IMG/VR virus record: IMGVR_UViG_3300037042_006844
Location: 186,556 to 250,555 of that record
DNA from: a virus
DNA: 64,000 nt
Direction: 5' to 3' (one strand)
Shown here piece after piece: positions 23,425 through 32,245 of the stretch. The notes below the pieces were generated by a model that worked only from the letters and a program-made list of their open reading frames with translations, ran no database searches and was not told the origin of the DNA. The translations under genes were made by a program, and so were the position numbers. Position 1 is the first letter of the stretch, and each line of letters opens with the position of its first letter.

Positions 23425-25017
23425 TTATTCGACTGCGTAGTTGAATCCAAAAAATTCACTTTGGTTTTTTGCGAATTGCGCGAATGCCAGAGCGTTTGTT
23501 TTCATTCTACGTTGAATTTGTTCTGGACCGCTTTTTGCGTTTTGATGATTCAGATATTCTCTTGCCGCCGCGCCCCAATTGCCAGTGTTAATTAGTTTGA
23601 TGGTTTTTGGTCCCAAATCCCCTCTGTAGAGTGCGTTAATCACAGCATTTTTAACATATAGCGGCAATGACGAGAAATTGTCAATTTTATTGGCTGCCAG
23701 TTTTTCTTTGATTTTGACATCCACGTTGAACAGTTTTTCAACTTGTTCATCGGTCAGCGATTGCTTACCACTCAGCACAGCATCATAATCAGCCGATTTT
23801 CCAAACAAAGCAGCAAAAAGCTGACGATCTTGGCTGGTATCTGTTAAATAATGTCCTATTCCAATTGTTGGCAATCCACTGGAATCTTTATAGACTCGAT
23901 TTCTTTTGCCTTCCCAATGTCCAATGTAATCACTGGTTTTTTGACGCAGCAATGAGTCTCCACTGGTGTTGGCAGATCGGTTAGCCGTTCGCGGCACAGT
24001 ATATGACACACGTTTCAATGCATCTGCTGGTGCCGCATGAGATGGACTTTTCATCGTCTGCATTGCCAGGGCCCCTGTAGTGACCCAGTTTTTCCATCCT
24101 TCAACCAAATCATTTTCTCGCAAATGCTGCGTGGTCATTCCTGTGACTTGGGTGATCAAACTCCGAACGCATTCAAAATTTCCATTTTCCAAACAAGTTT
24201 CCATCTGCTTTTCTTGGTCGGATGTGGCTTTTTGATAAAATATGCTCATCTCATGGAAACCAATGGCACCTTCGTAATCCAATTCATTTAAGCCTCCAGT
24301 AGATAACTGAGACCATTCCAATTGGAGACGTAATGCTGTTGCCAATGTTTGATTCTCACGCAGCCCACGCAACCTTTGCAATTCCTTTGCATAGCCAGCT
24401 GGCAATTGCGACATTTTAACATGCGCCGTTTGAACAAACTCTTTTTCTTTGTCCGTTAGATCACTATCTTTTTTTGAGGTGAGTTTCGGCGAAAAACTCC
24501 CCATCAACGTGAATTTGCTTGAAGCTTCGCTGCCCAACATGCCCATTTGAATATAAGTGACATCTTTAGGAAACGTAGCAAGGTATTCTTTCAGTGCTGA
24601 ATACTGATCTGGAGTAATGGATGTATTCCAAATACCCACAAAATAGTATTTCTTGTTTTGCAAAGTGGCGATCCACGCACGACCACTCAAACAAGTTTTT
24701 CGCATAAAAGTCATGTTGTCTTGATCAGCATACTTTTCTTTGCGAATGGCTTGCAATTCTTTGCTTCTGGCGTAAACAGTTTCATTGTGATCGGAACCTT
24801 GACCACCTTTGAGTATCAACTTGTTGGTGCCATCAACATAAACCAAAAATGCGTATCCGTTTTCTTCTGTGGCTTTGAACACTCTGGCATATTCGCCAGT
24901 TCCACGTTCAAAGACTTTCAGCGAAAATCCCCGAGCAGACGGTGGTGTCCCCAGCATGTCGCCAGGGCCACCAACCGTATACTCAGTATTACCAATTTTT
25001 AACGGATATGCCTTCAA
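23425..25017 (-). CDS. Virion-type protein with C-terminal T4-lysozyme (GH24) domain
   Basis: A 530-residue protein. Residues ~360-530 form a T4-lysozyme-type muramidase: HWEGKRNRVYKDSS then GLPTIGIGHYLT. The catalytic triad Glu369, Asp378, Thr384 keeps the spacing of T4 lysozyme Glu11, Asp20, Thr26. NALYRGDLGPKTIKLINTG and PEQIQRRMKTNALAF are typical of the second lobe. The first ~350 residues are unrelated to lysozyme and unfamiliar. No signal peptide. A fused muramidase in a structural block suggests a tail or injected protein that opens peptidoglycan at entry, rather than the lysis enzyme. Confidence 0.88.
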   Translation of the reverse strand: MKAYPLKIGNTEYTVGGPGDMLGTPPSARGFSLKVFERGTGEYARVFKATEENGYAFLVYVDGTNKLILKGGQGSDHNETVYARSKELQAIRKEKYADQDNMTFMRKTCLSGRAWIATLQNKKYYFVGIWNTSITPDQYSALKEYLATFPKDVTYIQMGMLGSEASSKFTLMGSFSPKLTSKKDSDLTDKEKEFVQTAHVKMSQLPAGYAKELQRLRGLRENQTLATALRLQLEWSQLSTGGLNELDYEGAIGFHEMSIFYQKATSDQEKQMETCLENGNFECVRSLITQVTGMTTQHLRENDLVEGWKNWVTTGALAMQTMKSPSHAAPADALKRVSYTVPRTANRSANTSGDSLLRQKTSDYIGHWEGKRNRVYKDSSGLPTIGIGHYLTDTSQDRQLFAALFGKSADYDAVLSGKQSLTDEQVEKLFNVDVKIKEKLAANKIDNFSSLPLYVKNAVINALYRGDLGPKTIKLINTGNWGAAAREYLNHQNAKSGPEQIQRRMKTNALAFAQFAKNQSEFFGFNYAVE

Positions 25018-25029
25018 GAAATCGTTTGG

Positions 25030-26253
25030 TTACTTTTTCTTTTTGAACCTGTTAACAATCATGGCGAGCTTTGCTTGTTTTGCTGACTTGCCACCTTTTT
25101 TGCCACCTGAAGTTTTCTTTTCAGATTGCTTGTTAAGCTTGCCTTTGTTTTTAGGATCAAATGCTTTTTGCATCCACTTTTTCTTGGTCTTACCAATGGC
25201 TTCTGATTGCTCATAGGTGATTTCACCAATTGATTCTTCATCCGAACCTTCATCGCCACCGTTTGTTGGCATTGGCGCACCTGTGGTCGGCATTGTTTGG
25301 TCGCCGCCAGTTCCGATTTCGCTGTCGGCTGGAGGAAGTTGATCATCGGTTTCTGTTTCACCATCCGCTGGGAGTTCGCCACCTTGCAATTGTTGAGTCA
25401 AAAGGTCCATCAACTTTTGAGCGGTTTCACGGTCCAAAGTAAGAGTGACTTCACCTTCGCCCCCACCTTCAGGAGCTTCTTCTGGTTCTGGACCTTCTTC
25501 ACCCTCTGGACCCTCGGGGGTTTCTGGTGCTTCTCCAGCATCAGAATCTTCTGGGGTTTCTGGGGTTTCCATTTCTGGTGCTTGTTCGGCACCTTCTTGC
25601 TCTGCCAATTGTTGGCGAGCAAGTTTTTTGATAAGTTCTGTTAATCTTGCTTGTTTCATAGAGTATTCCTTGGTTTCTGCATATCCGACAAAATCGTATC
25701 CACTACCGAAAGTTCCCAGACCTTCTGGGCTTGCTTCGGTAGGAGATGGACCGTCGAAAACTTGTATTGGATTGCGATCCACACCGTTTCCGATGCTACC
25801 TTCCCGCATCCGTTTTAAGATATTTTCAATTCGCTTTTTGCGACGTTCTTGAAGCTCAATGTCAACAGTTTTGTTGATAATTGGATCACTGTTACGACCA
25901 TCTGTGTGTCCGTCTGGCGTATGCCCCATTGTTCCCACGATGTTGTTCCCAGGTGTGGCTGTCACACTGTGCCCCAAACGGGCTGGATCGTTAAAACCTT
26001 GATCTGGGTCGCCGAACCCACTGCTGCATGATGGTTGAAATTCTTTTGCCAATCCAGCTTTGATAAGCTTGGTGTAATATTCTGGGTCTTCGGTCAAATG
26101 ATCCATCGCGATTTCTTTGGCGATTTCTGGATCATTGGAATGTTCCATTTCAATTTGGACACCCAAACTCAACTGGTTTGGATTAACTTTATCTGAAGGG
26201 GTGTTGTCGCCAGAACCTCCTTTCAATTTGTTATTGGTTAAATTGTTGATCAT
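25030..26253 (-). CDS. DUF5661-like protein with acidic repeat region and basic tail
   Basis: A 407-residue protein. The N-terminal IEMEHSNDPEIAKEIAMDHL followed by TEDPEYYTKL matches DUF5661, a small phage/virus domain of unknown function. Residues ~220-275 are a Pro/Glu low-complexity stretch (TPETPEDSDAGEAPETPEGP...) and the last ~60 residues are Lys-rich. Strong acidic-then-basic polarity suggests an internal or scaffolding-like virion protein. Overlaps the next gene by 4 nt. A plus-strand frame across the acidic region is only a shadow. Confidence 0.78.
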   Translation of the reverse strand: MINNLTNNKLKGGSGDNTPSDKVNPNQLSLGVQIEMEHSNDPEIAKEIAMDHLTEDPEYYTKLIKAGLAKEFQPSCSSGFGDPDQGFNDPARLGHSVTATPGNNIVGTMGHTPDGHTDGRNSDPIINKTVDIELQERRKKRIENILKRMREGSIGNGVDRNPIQVFDGPSPTEASPEGLGTFGSGYDFVGYAETKEYSMKQARLTELIKKLARQQLAEQEGAEQAPEMETPETPEDSDAGEAPETPEGPEGEEGPEPEEAPEGGGEGEVTLTLDRETAQKLMDLLTQQLQGGELPADGETETDDQLPPADSEIGTGGDQTMPTTGAPMPTNGGDEGSDEESIGEITYEQSEAIGKTKKKWMQKAFDPKNKGKLNKQSEKKTSGGKKGGKSAKQAKLAMIVNRFKKKK

Positions 26254-26456
26254 GACTTTTTGAGTCCTTGCTGAAACTTCTCAAATCCTTTGCCGCTATT
26301 ATAACCATAATCGATCATCCAACGGCGACCATGCATTGCTGGATCGCCCACCGTTGGATCGTGCAGCTTTCCGTCTCCAACATAGCTCCATTGAGCAGGT
26401 AAGTTTGACGGCTTGCGATACTGTGGCTTTTGAGTGCTAACAAAATTGTTACTCAT
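26250..26456 (-). CDS. Small hypothetical protein
   Basis: A 68-residue basic protein (MSNNFVSTQKPQYRKPSNLP...) with no recognised family. It sits between the two DUF5661-like genes, overlapping both (4 nt and 8 nt), so it is translated with them. Probably a minor structural component. Confidence 0.7.
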   Translation of the reverse strand: MSNNFVSTQKPQYRKPSNLPAQWSYVGDGKLHDPTVGDPAMHGRRWMIDYGYNSGKGFEKFQQGLKKS

Positions 26457-26967
26457 ATGTGTTATAATACTCGTGGCGATTCATTGCGTATTTGCGAGCC
26501 TTGAGAGTCGCAAAAATTTCCATGAGATTTTCAGCCTTCTCGTCTGGGAGCACACCGAGCATATGTAGCTTGCTGTAATACTTGGGGTCTTTTTTGAGAT
26601 TTTTGACCACGTTGGTTCTTGCCACTTGACGATCTTTAAGCACCAATTTTTTCATTTCATAATCAATTCCCATGATAACTTCATCTGGCGTGACTTTGTT
26701 TTTGATCTGTTCAACGTCGCGAATATAGTTCCAAGGGTCTTGACCAGTATATGGTCCGAATGGAGCAATCGCTTGCATAGATTGCTTATCGGTAGCCGTA
26801 ATCTTACTTTTATCAGTAAGAGTTCCGAACTTATTTGGATCTTGCGAAACATCTGGGCTGCTAAAAGTGCCTAAACCGGATGCTCCTGACACAGCACCCC
26901 CTTGACCATAAGGAAGTCCTTGCATTATTCTATCGCCCATATCACCCAGTTCATTTAGCTTTGGCAT
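26449..26967 (-). CDS. DUF5661-like protein, second copy
   Basis: A 172-residue protein. The C-terminal half contains VIMGIDYEMKKLVLKDRQVA, NVVKNLKKDPKYYSKLHMLG, which aligns by eye with the DUF5661 segment of the 25030-26253 protein (the xDPxYYxKL motif is shared). The N-terminal half is Gly/Ser-rich and flexible. It is the first gene of the structural block; TTATATTTATATTT before its ATG resembles the CTATTTATA phage promoter. Role unknown, probably virion-associated. Confidence 0.72.
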   Translation of the reverse strand: MPKLNELGDMGDRIMQGLPYGQGGAVSGASGLGTFSSPDVSQDPNKFGTLTDKSKITATDKQSMQAIAPFGPYTGQDPWNYIRDVEQIKNKVTPDEVIMGIDYEMKKLVLKDRQVARTNVVKNLKKDPKYYSKLHMLGVLPDEKAENLMEIFATLKARKYAMNRHEYYNTYE

Positions 26968-27026
26968 AAATATAAATATAAGACGCAGATTGAAATTGTG
27001 TGTAAATCGTGCAGATTACAAACGAA

Positions 27027-27710
27027 TCATTTCTCACACGAATGCAAAATGGTGGTCTCGAAACGATATTTTTTATCAAAATGACCCAAATGATCATTTT
27101 TAGAAATCGCATCTGCAAAAAATTGGCTTGGACAGTAACATTTATGATGATCAAACAAACTGTAATATGCTATATCGGCTGCGCAGGTTATACGGTTTAA
27201 CGCTTCGATTGTAGCATCGTATGCGATATTGCGAATTGCAATACAGTGCGATCCGGTGCCCCATTTGAACCTATACACGTTTTGGTCCACAATATCTCGG
27301 CGCAGCCAGTGCGTTGACAAATAGTGATTTCCAAGCTGCAAAAACTCCCAATCGGTCGGAACCTTTGTGACAAACTCCGCCACTTTTTTTGTAAAATCGG
27401 GACAAAACTCGACATCATCTTCGCAGATGAGTATTTGATTAAACTTGTTCAGCCTAGCGTCTATGATGCAATGTAAATGTCCCAACAAAAGACTCAATTC
27501 GGAATCGGTGACACAAGTCATCTGAGTAAACAGAGCTTTGTTGATGGAACTGCGAAATTCAAAATCGATGTTATGATTTTTGAAATGCTCGGTGATATAC
27601 ATTTGCCGGTCAACAAAATTGCTACATGTTATAACATAAACTTTATCAAATATAGTATTAATCGATGTGAAATCGTTTGAGATCATATTGTAGAATAATT
27701 TTAATGTCAC
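27027..27710 (-). CDS. GT25-like glycosyltransferase (LPS-type), copy 1
   Basis: Resembles family GT25 (LPS/LOS biosynthesis glycosyltransferases). It has FDKVYVITCSNFVDRQMYIT at the N-terminus and LICEDDVEFCPDF as the acidic metal motif, then VPTDWEFLQLGNHYL. The reading frame begins at GTG 27710, overlapping the upstream stop; ATG at 27686 is equally plausible. Paralogues lie at 29115, 29864 and 62427. In bacteria such enzymes add galactose or related sugars to surface glycans. It is the last gene of the minus-strand glycan operon. Confidence 0.87.
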   Translation of the reverse strand: MTLKLFYNMISNDFTSINTIFDKVYVITCSNFVDRQMYITEHFKNHNIDFEFRSSINKALFTQMTCVTDSELSLLLGHLHCIIDARLNKFNQILICEDDVEFCPDFTKKVAEFVTKVPTDWEFLQLGNHYLSTHWLRRDIVDQNVYRFKWGTGSHCIAIRNIAYDATIEALNRITCAADIAYYSLFDHHKCYCPSQFFADAISKNDHLGHFDKKYRFETTILHSCEK

Positions 27711-29110
27711 ACATTGTGATGTTTTATAGCAATATGTTTTGCACCATAAACAGAATATCCCTGTTTGTTTGCTTCAATGGAAAACCAAGTTCCGTCTGAC
27801 CAGCAATTTTGTTTACCACCACATCCATCGAGATATTCCGCGTCAACGAATTTGTAACGCAATGTATCAAACACTCTGGTTTTAATCAAACAGTGCGTAT
27901 CGGCTCTATCAATTTTCACCAATCCGGTTTCTGACGGATAATATTGGAACCTTTTTTGACAATCGCCCTCAAAAACCACCGAGCCACAATCATGATATCC
28001 CCATTTTTCATGCGTCAACGCGGGAATTACAATATCTTTATCGCAAGCAATCAAAAAATTGAGTGTGTTTGTGGGAATGGTTTCGAAATCGGAATCCACC
28101 CACCAGACATAATCGTTATTTTTAGCATACCGATTAACAATGAAATTTCTGGTTTCTACCAGACCTTTGATCCTCCGGGGAAATTTATCAGTATCGTATC
28201 GATGTAAATCGTGACCCAAATGATATCCAAAATCCAGTTTTAGAACCTCGACGCTGGCAAATGGATGGTCAGATTTGGCAAACTGTTGGCAAACCGAATA
28301 TGTATTATCAATACTATCGCCCTCCGCCAATACAATCGTAATTAGTTTTTTATCATAATCCAATGACCATAGCTGATTGAACAGATTTGGTAAAAACTTC
28401 GCGGTGTTTTTTGCGGGAATTCCTATCAATATTTTATGTGATTGCGGGGGTGTGCAGTTCCATGTTTTATGCCATTTATGCACCGCATATGCGAGTGGGC
28501 ACGTTTGTTTGAAATTTTCCTGACTGCGATTCGGCTCATTCCAAGAATATGGATAAAAATATTCCGGTGTAAAAAACCAATGATCGGAGCGAGTGTAATA
28601 CTGTTTTGCAATATCACTGAAAAATTCAGGCCCACTTATTTTATGTATGTAATCTTGTCGATATTGCCCAGCCAGACGACGATACTCGATATTGATCGGC
28701 AAACGTTCGATAGCATCCGTTAGCAATTCGCACTCGGGACTAGCTGCAAAAAAACCAATAGCAACCTCGCCATTGTTTTGAATTCCGCCAAGAAATTCGA
28801 ACTCTAAAAAACTATCTGGCATTCGCTTCAAACATTCAAAATCGGCATCGATATATATTCCTCCGTAACGATGAATAATATTGTATCTGGCTAAATCAGC
28901 TTTGTATGTTGGATGAAGCTGATTACTATGATATTCTTCGAGCAGCTCATCGGGAATGATTTTGTGCTGATCGATCATGACATCGTCCCAAACGACGATT
29001 TTGTAATCCGAATACATTGCCGCCCATTCAGATATATTCCTCTGGTATTTTTCTGGCATTTTGGCATTCCCTACCCAAATAAAATTTATGCTTTTTGGAA
29101 TTTTTTGCAT
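27707..29110 (-). CDS. Two-domain glycosyltransferase: GT32-like + Anp1/GT62-like
   Basis: A 467-residue fusion. Residues 1-~225: GT32 type, IPKSINFIWVGNAKMPEKYQ, HPTYKADLARYNIIHRYGGI and YIDADFE containing the DXD motif. Residues ~230-467: resembles fungal Anp1/Van1 (GT62) and similar bacterial proteins, with ILIGIPAKNTAKFLPNLFNQ, KGLVETRNFIVNRYA and DYVWWVDSDFETIP holding a second acidic motif. Two active sites in one chain could add two sugars in sequence. Translation is coupled to the following GT25 gene by overlap. Confidence 0.88.
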   Translation of the reverse strand: MQKIPKSINFIWVGNAKMPEKYQRNISEWAAMYSDYKIVVWDDVMIDQHKIIPDELLEEYHSNQLHPTYKADLARYNIIHRYGGIYIDADFECLKRMPDSFLEFEFLGGIQNNGEVAIGFFAASPECELLTDAIERLPINIEYRRLAGQYRQDYIHKISGPEFFSDIAKQYYTRSDHWFFTPEYFYPYSWNEPNRSQENFKQTCPLAYAVHKWHKTWNCTPPQSHKILIGIPAKNTAKFLPNLFNQLWSLDYDKKLITIVLAEGDSIDNTYSVCQQFAKSDHPFASVEVLKLDFGYHLGHDLHRYDTDKFPRRIKGLVETRNFIVNRYAKNNDYVWWVDSDFETIPTNTLNFLIACDKDIVIPALTHEKWGYHDCGSVVFEGDCQKRFQYYPSETGLVKIDRADTHCLIKTRVFDTLRYKFVDAEYLDGCGGKQNCWSDGTWFSIEANKQGYSVYGAKHIAIKHHNV

Positions 29111-29114
29111 AAAT

Positions 29115-29834
29115 TCAACCGATTAAACTTTTGAACATCACATCTGGATTATCAACGCCGGATTTACAATCGTGTCGATACGACTGCTGCCGACAAATGA
29201 TTTCGTTGGGAATATAACTTTTCATGAAAGGCTCAGAGTCGGATTTGAACAAATCCAGTTTCAATGCGTGTGTAAAATATCCAAACACGAAATCGACTGG
29301 CGCCTGGTCGGTTCTAAATTTGTTTATCAACCGCGTTAACGTTTTCTTACCTTGAATCGCCACTATATGTGATGCATACGCGTATTCGCATAACGATACA
29401 TATTCATCAATCGGCTCAAATTTCCACGAACTTGTTTTGCTTCCGTGATGACCGATATTCAACAATTCCCATTCGTTTGGGACGTGCTTCATAAATACAT
29501 CAAATTTCGTTTCATAGTCGTTTTCAAATATAATGTCGTCTTCCAAAATTAATAGTTTATCAATTCCTCTGTAAACACACTCTGCAAAAATACTAAGATA
29601 GCATAATTTAAGACTTGTGGCACCAGGATGCAACCATGCGACAGGGTCCCAATACAGAATAAACCCTTCACATGGCTTTCCTTCAAAATACTCTTTTGGC
29701 GGAGCAATTCTCAGATTGTATTTAATCCCCAAACTATCAAGATAGTCAGTGATGCGTTTCTGGCGACCCGTATTCTCAACCGTGCTGATAACAAAGACGT
29801 GATCGAAATATTGATTGATGATGTTAGATTTCAT
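29115..29834 (-). CDS. GT25-like glycosyltransferase, copy 2
   Basis: A 239-residue GT25-like protein: FDHVFVISTVENTGRQKRIT, LLILEDDIIFENDYETKFDV (metal-binding acidic motif), VPNEWELLNIGHHG. Paralogous to the proteins at 27027, 29864 and 62427. Its ATG is preceded by the left end of a 45-bp TnpB-element remnant (5 nt away), replacing what was probably a direct operon junction with the 29864 gene. It ends 4 nt before the GT32-GT62 fusion gene. Confidence 0.87.
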   Translation of the reverse strand: MKSNIINQYFDHVFVISTVENTGRQKRITDYLDSLGIKYNLRIAPPKEYFEGKPCEGFILYWDPVAWLHPGATSLKLCYLSIFAECVYRGIDKLLILEDDIIFENDYETKFDVFMKHVPNEWELLNIGHHGSKTSSWKFEPIDEYVSLCEYAYASHIVAIQGKKTLTRLINKFRTDQAPVDFVFGYFTHALKLDLFKSDSEPFMKSYIPNEIICRQQSYRHDCKSGVDNPDVMFKSLIG

Positions 29835-29838
29835 ATTT

Positions 29839-29883
29839 TTGGAGGAAGGAAACCTCTTCGGCTTTAGCCTAGGGGTAGTTGAC
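29839..29883 (+). mobile_element. Minimal IS605/TnpB-type element remnant (element A)
   Basis: A 45-bp solo element: left-end sequence TTGGAGGAAGGAAACC joined within the shared GGCTTTAGCC hairpin loop to right-end sequence TAGGGGTAGTTGAC. The left half matches elements B, C and D; the right half matches the right end of C. It looks like recombination or slippage between the two ends of a full element. It separates genes 29864-30550 and 29115-29834 and provides the stop of the former. Preceded on the plus strand by TTTCAT. Confidence 0.7.
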
Positions 29884-30550
29884 TGTATAGATTGCTTTTG
29901 AAATTGACGTATGTATCTTTTACATAGGATAGCTCATCTGCGCATTTTCTATAACTCAATTGATATGCTATGTGTTCTTCTGGTATGTATGATGTCATTT
30001 CAGTTCGTTTGTATAACTCATTGAATGTATAGTCGATTGAAAGATGCCAATTCCAGTGGTTCAGCATGTGTTTGAAAGGAACATATGCTGTGTTTCTGAT
30101 CATCATGAAATGTGTGGTGTGATGCCAGTTCAAAGGTTTCGAAACCAAATCGCTGATTTTTTCTTTTATTGTGTCAGTGTCGTGCATCGGATGATACCCA
30201 AGATTTAATATGTCCCAATCAGATGGAACTTTATTGTAAAACCTCTTAAACTTCTCTTGCCAATCTCTCAACAAAAAACAATCATCTTCAATGATCCCAA
30301 CTCGTTTAATGCCACTGATTCGACACGATTCGGTTATGGACAGATATGCCGAAATCAGACTGATGGATGGCCTGGACTCTCGTTGTGGGGGGCTATGAAG
30401 AATTCGGTTTGGATCGATAATTTCAAAAAACGGCGCGATGTGGAACTCAAATTTGACACCACGAGAATCCAAATGGCTTCGGATATAATCCACTCTATTC
30501 GAGTCGATGGTTGTTATGACAAAAACTTTTTCACAAATATCGTTTAACAT
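29864..30550 (-). CDS. GT25-like glycosyltransferase, copy 3
   Basis: A 228-residue GT25-like protein: CEKVFVITTIDSNRVDYIRS, RVGIIEDDCFLLRDWQEKFK, VPSDWDILNLGYHPMHD. Closest by eye to the 62427-63092 protein (same order and wording of motifs, both near 225 residues). The last codons (SQLPLG, then TAA) are read from element A, so the native C-terminus has been replaced by a short tail. It is divergent from the glycosyltransferase at 30589. Confidence 0.87.
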   Translation of the reverse strand: MLNDICEKVFVITTIDSNRVDYIRSHLDSRGVKFEFHIAPFFEIIDPNRILHSPPQRESRPSISLISAYLSITESCRISGIKRVGIIEDDCFLLRDWQEKFKRFYNKVPSDWDILNLGYHPMHDTDTIKEKISDLVSKPLNWHHTTHFMMIRNTAYVPFKHMLNHWNWHLSIDYTFNELYKRTEMTSYIPEEHIAYQLSYRKCADELSYVKDTYVNFKSNLYSQLPLG

Positions 30551-30588
30551 AAATTCCGGCCACTATATATGTATATCGAAATAGTCGC

Positions 30589-31506
30589 ATGGAAGTCACA
30601 ATTTTCACTTATAATAATGGTTCTGGTATTGTAGCAGACATACTCCTTTTGCAAAACCTGTTTATCAATAATGTAACAAAAACCGCAAAAGTCATATTCA
30701 CCGATGCTTGTGGTTGGGAGGCTCAAAGCGGCGATCTCGGCGTTTGGGTCCAAAATCCCAGATATGACCAATTGTTCCGTTTCAAAAAAAATATCTGGTT
30801 CATCAATGAAGAGTGGGTCACCGACTATGATCTGAGCCATATCAACGATTTTGATTATGTGGTATGCAAAAGTAAATTTGGCAAAAATTTACTTACGCCA
30901 TATAGGCAGGATGTTTTATACATTCCATTTTTAAGTTATGATTGTTATGACCCCACTATAATCCGAACTGATAGGTTTCTACATCTGAATGGAAAAGCCA
31001 TTCAGAAAAATACAGAATTGGTTATGCAGCAAACGGTGCCATTAACAGTGTTGGACGTAACATCGAGGTTCGAGAAAATACCAAACAATATCAATTATAT
31101 CACGGCCTTTTTGAACCGCAACCAAGTTAAATCGTTGCTCAATACCCACGCCGTCCATCTATGCCCTAGTATGTATGAAAGCTGGGGGCACTATTTGTTT
31201 GAAGGGCTATCAACTGGTGCGGAAATCATATGCAGCGATATAGCAGCATTTTCAGAGCATTTGGACCCAAATTTGGTGCATATGCTTCCCGCAGTCGAAG
31301 GAAAAAATTTGGATTATTGGTTTGACTCCGACAACGCTACAAACCATTTTTCTTTGCGCAAAAGCTACTACATCGATCCACAACTGTTTGCAGATTATAT
31401 AAACAATTTCAAACCCAAAGGAAACCATCACGCTCGTCGCCAGTTATATTTGGATATCATGTCCCGAAGTGAAAAACTGTTGATTGAGTTTTTCCTTAAC
31501 TTGTAA
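30589..31506 (+). CDS. GT-B glycosyltransferase
   Basis: A 305-residue GT4-like enzyme: MEVTIFTYNNGSGIVADILL at the N-terminus. The C-terminal half contains HAVHLCPSMYESWGHYLFEG, with the E/G pattern of the GT4 donor site, and IICSDIAAFSEHL. One of few plus-strand genes in this part of the glycan locus. TATATG about 20 nt upstream may be its -10 region. Its 3' end overlaps the convergent gene at 31496 by 11 nt. Confidence 0.85.
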   Translation: MEVTIFTYNNGSGIVADILLLQNLFINNVTKTAKVIFTDACGWEAQSGDLGVWVQNPRYDQLFRFKKNIWFINEEWVTDYDLSHINDFDYVVCKSKFGKNLLTPYRQDVLYIPFLSYDCYDPTIIRTDRFLHLNGKAIQKNTELVMQQTVPLTVLDVTSRFEKIPNNINYITAFLNRNQVKSLLNTHAVHLCPSMYESWGHYLFEGLSTGAEIICSDIAAFSEHLDPNLVHMLPAVEGKNLDYWFDSDNATNHFSLRKSYYIDPQLFADYINNFKPKGNHHARRQLYLDIMSRSEKLLIEFFLNL

Positions 31507-32245
31507 CAAACCTGTAGTTCAATCTGTCGTTGAAATTCTGTGGTGTGTATTTTGCAAAATTGTGTGTATCATAGAGCGATTGATTGTAGGATGCCCCCTC
31601 AACGCCAATATGGTTCAGTCTCGACAATTTTGGCGTGACTGTTTTGAAATCGTTTTTGATGTAATCCATGATTGTGTCCCCAACACAACCTTGATGATTC
31701 CATTTGCTCACGCACTCCCTCCACATTTTTGCGGTGCATAAATAACCCCATGTGGCAAAATACGACATTTCTGGAAATGCAGCCGAACCATAATTGTTTT
31801 TGATTTCCAAAATTTCTTTTCCATCATCATTCGTAGGTGGCTCAATCAAATTGTCTTTGTTGAGATACGTGAAAATAGTTTTATTGTCATAATACGAAGA
31901 ATTGATATAGAATTGAGTAATGTCGTTTATGTCATTGCTGAATATGCAATCATCCTCTATATAAATGGCGTGATCCAACCGTAACCGCTCAAAACTGTAA
32001 TACATGGTTACATATTGGTTGAGTAACAATCCATATTTGAACTGGTTGATCAACACCCGAACGTTTGGATATTTACGCAGTGCTATGATCGGATCTAAAT
32101 CCACAAACTCTGGCTCCACCAAAAACACAAAATCGATTTTGTCAAAATCTCGCTGACCCAAACAAGATTTTACATACTGGTTGAAATACCCAACTCTGTG
32201 TGGTTGCCCAAGATAAACTGGTGTGACAATTGTTGTTCTGCTCAT
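31496..32245 (-). CDS. GT-A glycosyltransferase-like protein
   Basis: A 249-residue GT-A-fold protein. TIVTPVYLGQPHRVGYFNQY begins the fold and AIYIEDDCIFSNDINDITQF holds the acidic metal motif. FATWGYLCTAKMWRECV resembles the acceptor region of GT13/GT2-type enzymes. The family and sugar are not determined. It overlaps the upstream DUF3431 gene by 4 nt and terminates convergently against 30589-31506. Confidence 0.82.
   Translation of the reverse strand: MSRTTIVTPVYLGQPHRVGYFNQYVKSCLGQRDFDKIDFVFLVEPEFVDLDPIIALRKYPNVRVLINQFKYGLLLNQYVTMYYSFERLRLDHAIYIEDDCIFSNDINDITQFYINSSYYDNKTIFTYLNKDNLIEPPTNDDGKEILEIKNNYGSAAFPEMSYFATWGYLCTAKMWRECVSKWNHQGCVGDTIMDYIKNDFKTVTPKLSRLNHIGVEGASYNQSLYDTHNFAKYTPQNFNDRLNYRFVTS

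Noticed and set aside
25230-25852. Ser/Pro-rich plus-strand frame opposite the acidic region of 25030-26253
   Set aside because: The composition is a by-product of the Glu/Pro codons on the other strand; the minus-strand gene has the DUF5661 motif and operon context.
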